Source: JBGPIT01 sp041485125
GTDB taxonomy: Bacteria; Desulfobacterota; Binatia; UTPRO1
Reading direction: 5' to 3'
Assembly (NCBI GenBank): GCA_041485125.1
Contig: JBGPIT010000356.1
Location: 1-5,398, forward strand
DNA length: 5,398 nucleotides
Position numbers and translations under genes: made by a program. The notes below the pieces were generated by a model. The model saw only the letters and a program-made list of their open reading frames with translations, was not told the origin of the DNA and did no database searches. Positions 4,943 to 5,398 of this stretch are shown here, piece by piece (positions within the stretch are counted from its first letter, which is position 1; each line of letters starts with the position of its first letter).

Positions 4943-5398
4943 TCAACCACCGGCCCGCTCGGATGCCGTAGACGCCGCGCTGGTGCCGGCGCGGGCGGCC
5001 CGCTCGAAGCGGCGGACCTTCGCCGGTTGACCGGCGATCACCAGCGAATCGCCGGTCTCCAGCGTGCGGTCGGGATCGGGGACCTCGAAGCTGCGATGCG
5101 GCTGGCCGTAGGGCTGGACGGCGAGGACGCTCACGCCGTAGCGCGCGCGCCAGTCGAGCTCGCGGAGCGACCGGCCTTGCCAGTGTGCCGGCACCGGCAC
5201 GGTCGTCACGCTATACGCCTTCGACCACTGCGGCTTCTGGTCGGCGCCCGCCATGCCCGGCGCGGTGCGCATCGTGATCAGTGCCCGGTTGTAGGCGCGG
5301 ATCGCGTCGGCGCGGGAGAGCAGGCCGACGACGCGCGTCGGGTCGGCGGCGTCGACGACCGGGATCTCCTCGAGGTCGTCGGCTTCCATGCGGCGGAG
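4943..5398 (-). CDS. C-terminal CBS plus TrkA-C region of a membrane transporter, probably a ClC-type chloride channel (5' end outside window)
   Basis: The frame is open from the right edge to TGA at 4945-4943, giving 151 visible residues. The ATG codon at 5389-5387 is probably internal, because the frame stays open upstream and the residues just after it are already inside a CBS motif. Counting from that Met, residues 1-37 are the end of a CBS domain with 'EEIPVVD' (7-13) and a canonical nucleotide-binding pattern 'GLLSRAD' (22-28), followed by 'AYNRAL' (32-37), a sequence I associate with bacterial ClC channels. Residues about 57-129 form a TrkA-C (RCK_C) domain: 'GRSLRELDWRARYGVSVLAV' (72-91), then 'PDPDRTLETGDSLVIAG' (104-120). 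A short Ala/Ser-rich tail ends the protein. The visible part is a cytosolic regulatory domain controlling ion passage; the membrane part lies outside the window. Domain calls are firm, but the channel type is inferred; another transporter with CBS and TrkA-C domains is possible. Confidence 0.8.
   Translation of the reverse strand, partial: LRRMEADDLEEIPVVDAADPTRVVGLLSRADAIRAYNRALITMRTAPGMAGADQKPQWSKAYSVTTVPVPAHWQGRSLRELDWRARYGVSVLAVQPYGQPHRSFEVPDPDRTLETGDSLVIAGQPAKVRRFERAARAGTSAASTASERAGG

Noticed and set aside
4377..5030. Plus-strand frame of 217 codons across the CBS gene and the following gap
   Set aside because: It runs antisense to two genes with recognisable domains, has no motif of its own and no ribosome binding site.
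5020..5037. Inverted repeat TCGCCGGT / ACCGGCGA, with a further TCGCCGGT at 5049-5056
   Set aside because: It falls within the TrkA-C coding region and is explained by codons for a normal domain segment; short GC palindromes are expected by chance at this base composition.

Overview
The window is a GC-rich bacterial chromosomal segment. Three consecutive plus-strand genes start with GTG, and shadow reading frames are long, as expected at high GC. A GlnE-type C terminus, a proteobacterial-style IlvE and a gamma-alpha fused KorA with KorB would fit a deltaproteobacterium-like or related uncultured lineage. The sequence alone does not fix the taxon. I see no rRNA, tRNA, CRISPR array, insertion sequence or sign of recent transfer.

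Layout, left to right. On the plus strand: the last 68 codons of a probable glnE (1-207); ilvE, branched-chain aminotransferase (253-1167); a 159-bp gap with a good sigma70-type promoter and a structured leader; korA (1327-3207); and korB (3204-4226), which overlaps korA by 4 bp. A perfect 12-bp GC hairpin (4237-4264) lies in the short convergent gap. On the minus strand: a stand-alone two-CBS protein (4826-4281), then, upstream of it, the C-terminal CBS plus TrkA-C region of a transporter, probably a ClC chloride channel, which runs off the right edge (5398-4943). The 116-bp gap between these two genes holds the ribosome binding site of the CBS gene; I see no clear promoter there.

How the genes may work together. 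The plus-strand genes all touch 2-oxoglutarate, glutamate or branched-chain 2-oxoacids. GlnE controls glutamine synthetase, IlvE interconverts branched-chain amino acids and their 2-oxoacids using the glutamate/2-oxoglutarate pair, and KorAB is a CoA-dependent 2-oxoacid:ferredoxin oxidoreductase. KorAB could therefore serve a 2-oxoglutarate step in or around the TCA cycle, or could oxidise the 2-oxoacids made by IlvE; the neighbourhood does not decide this. The two minus-strand genes both carry CBS modules, which commonly bind adenine nucleotides.

Most of the window is ordinary core metabolism, and I found no clear new system. The most interesting signals are non-coding: GC hairpins placed right at the start regions of ilvE and korA, an 11-codon upstream frame over the korA leader hairpin, and a U-tract-less hairpin between the convergent genes.
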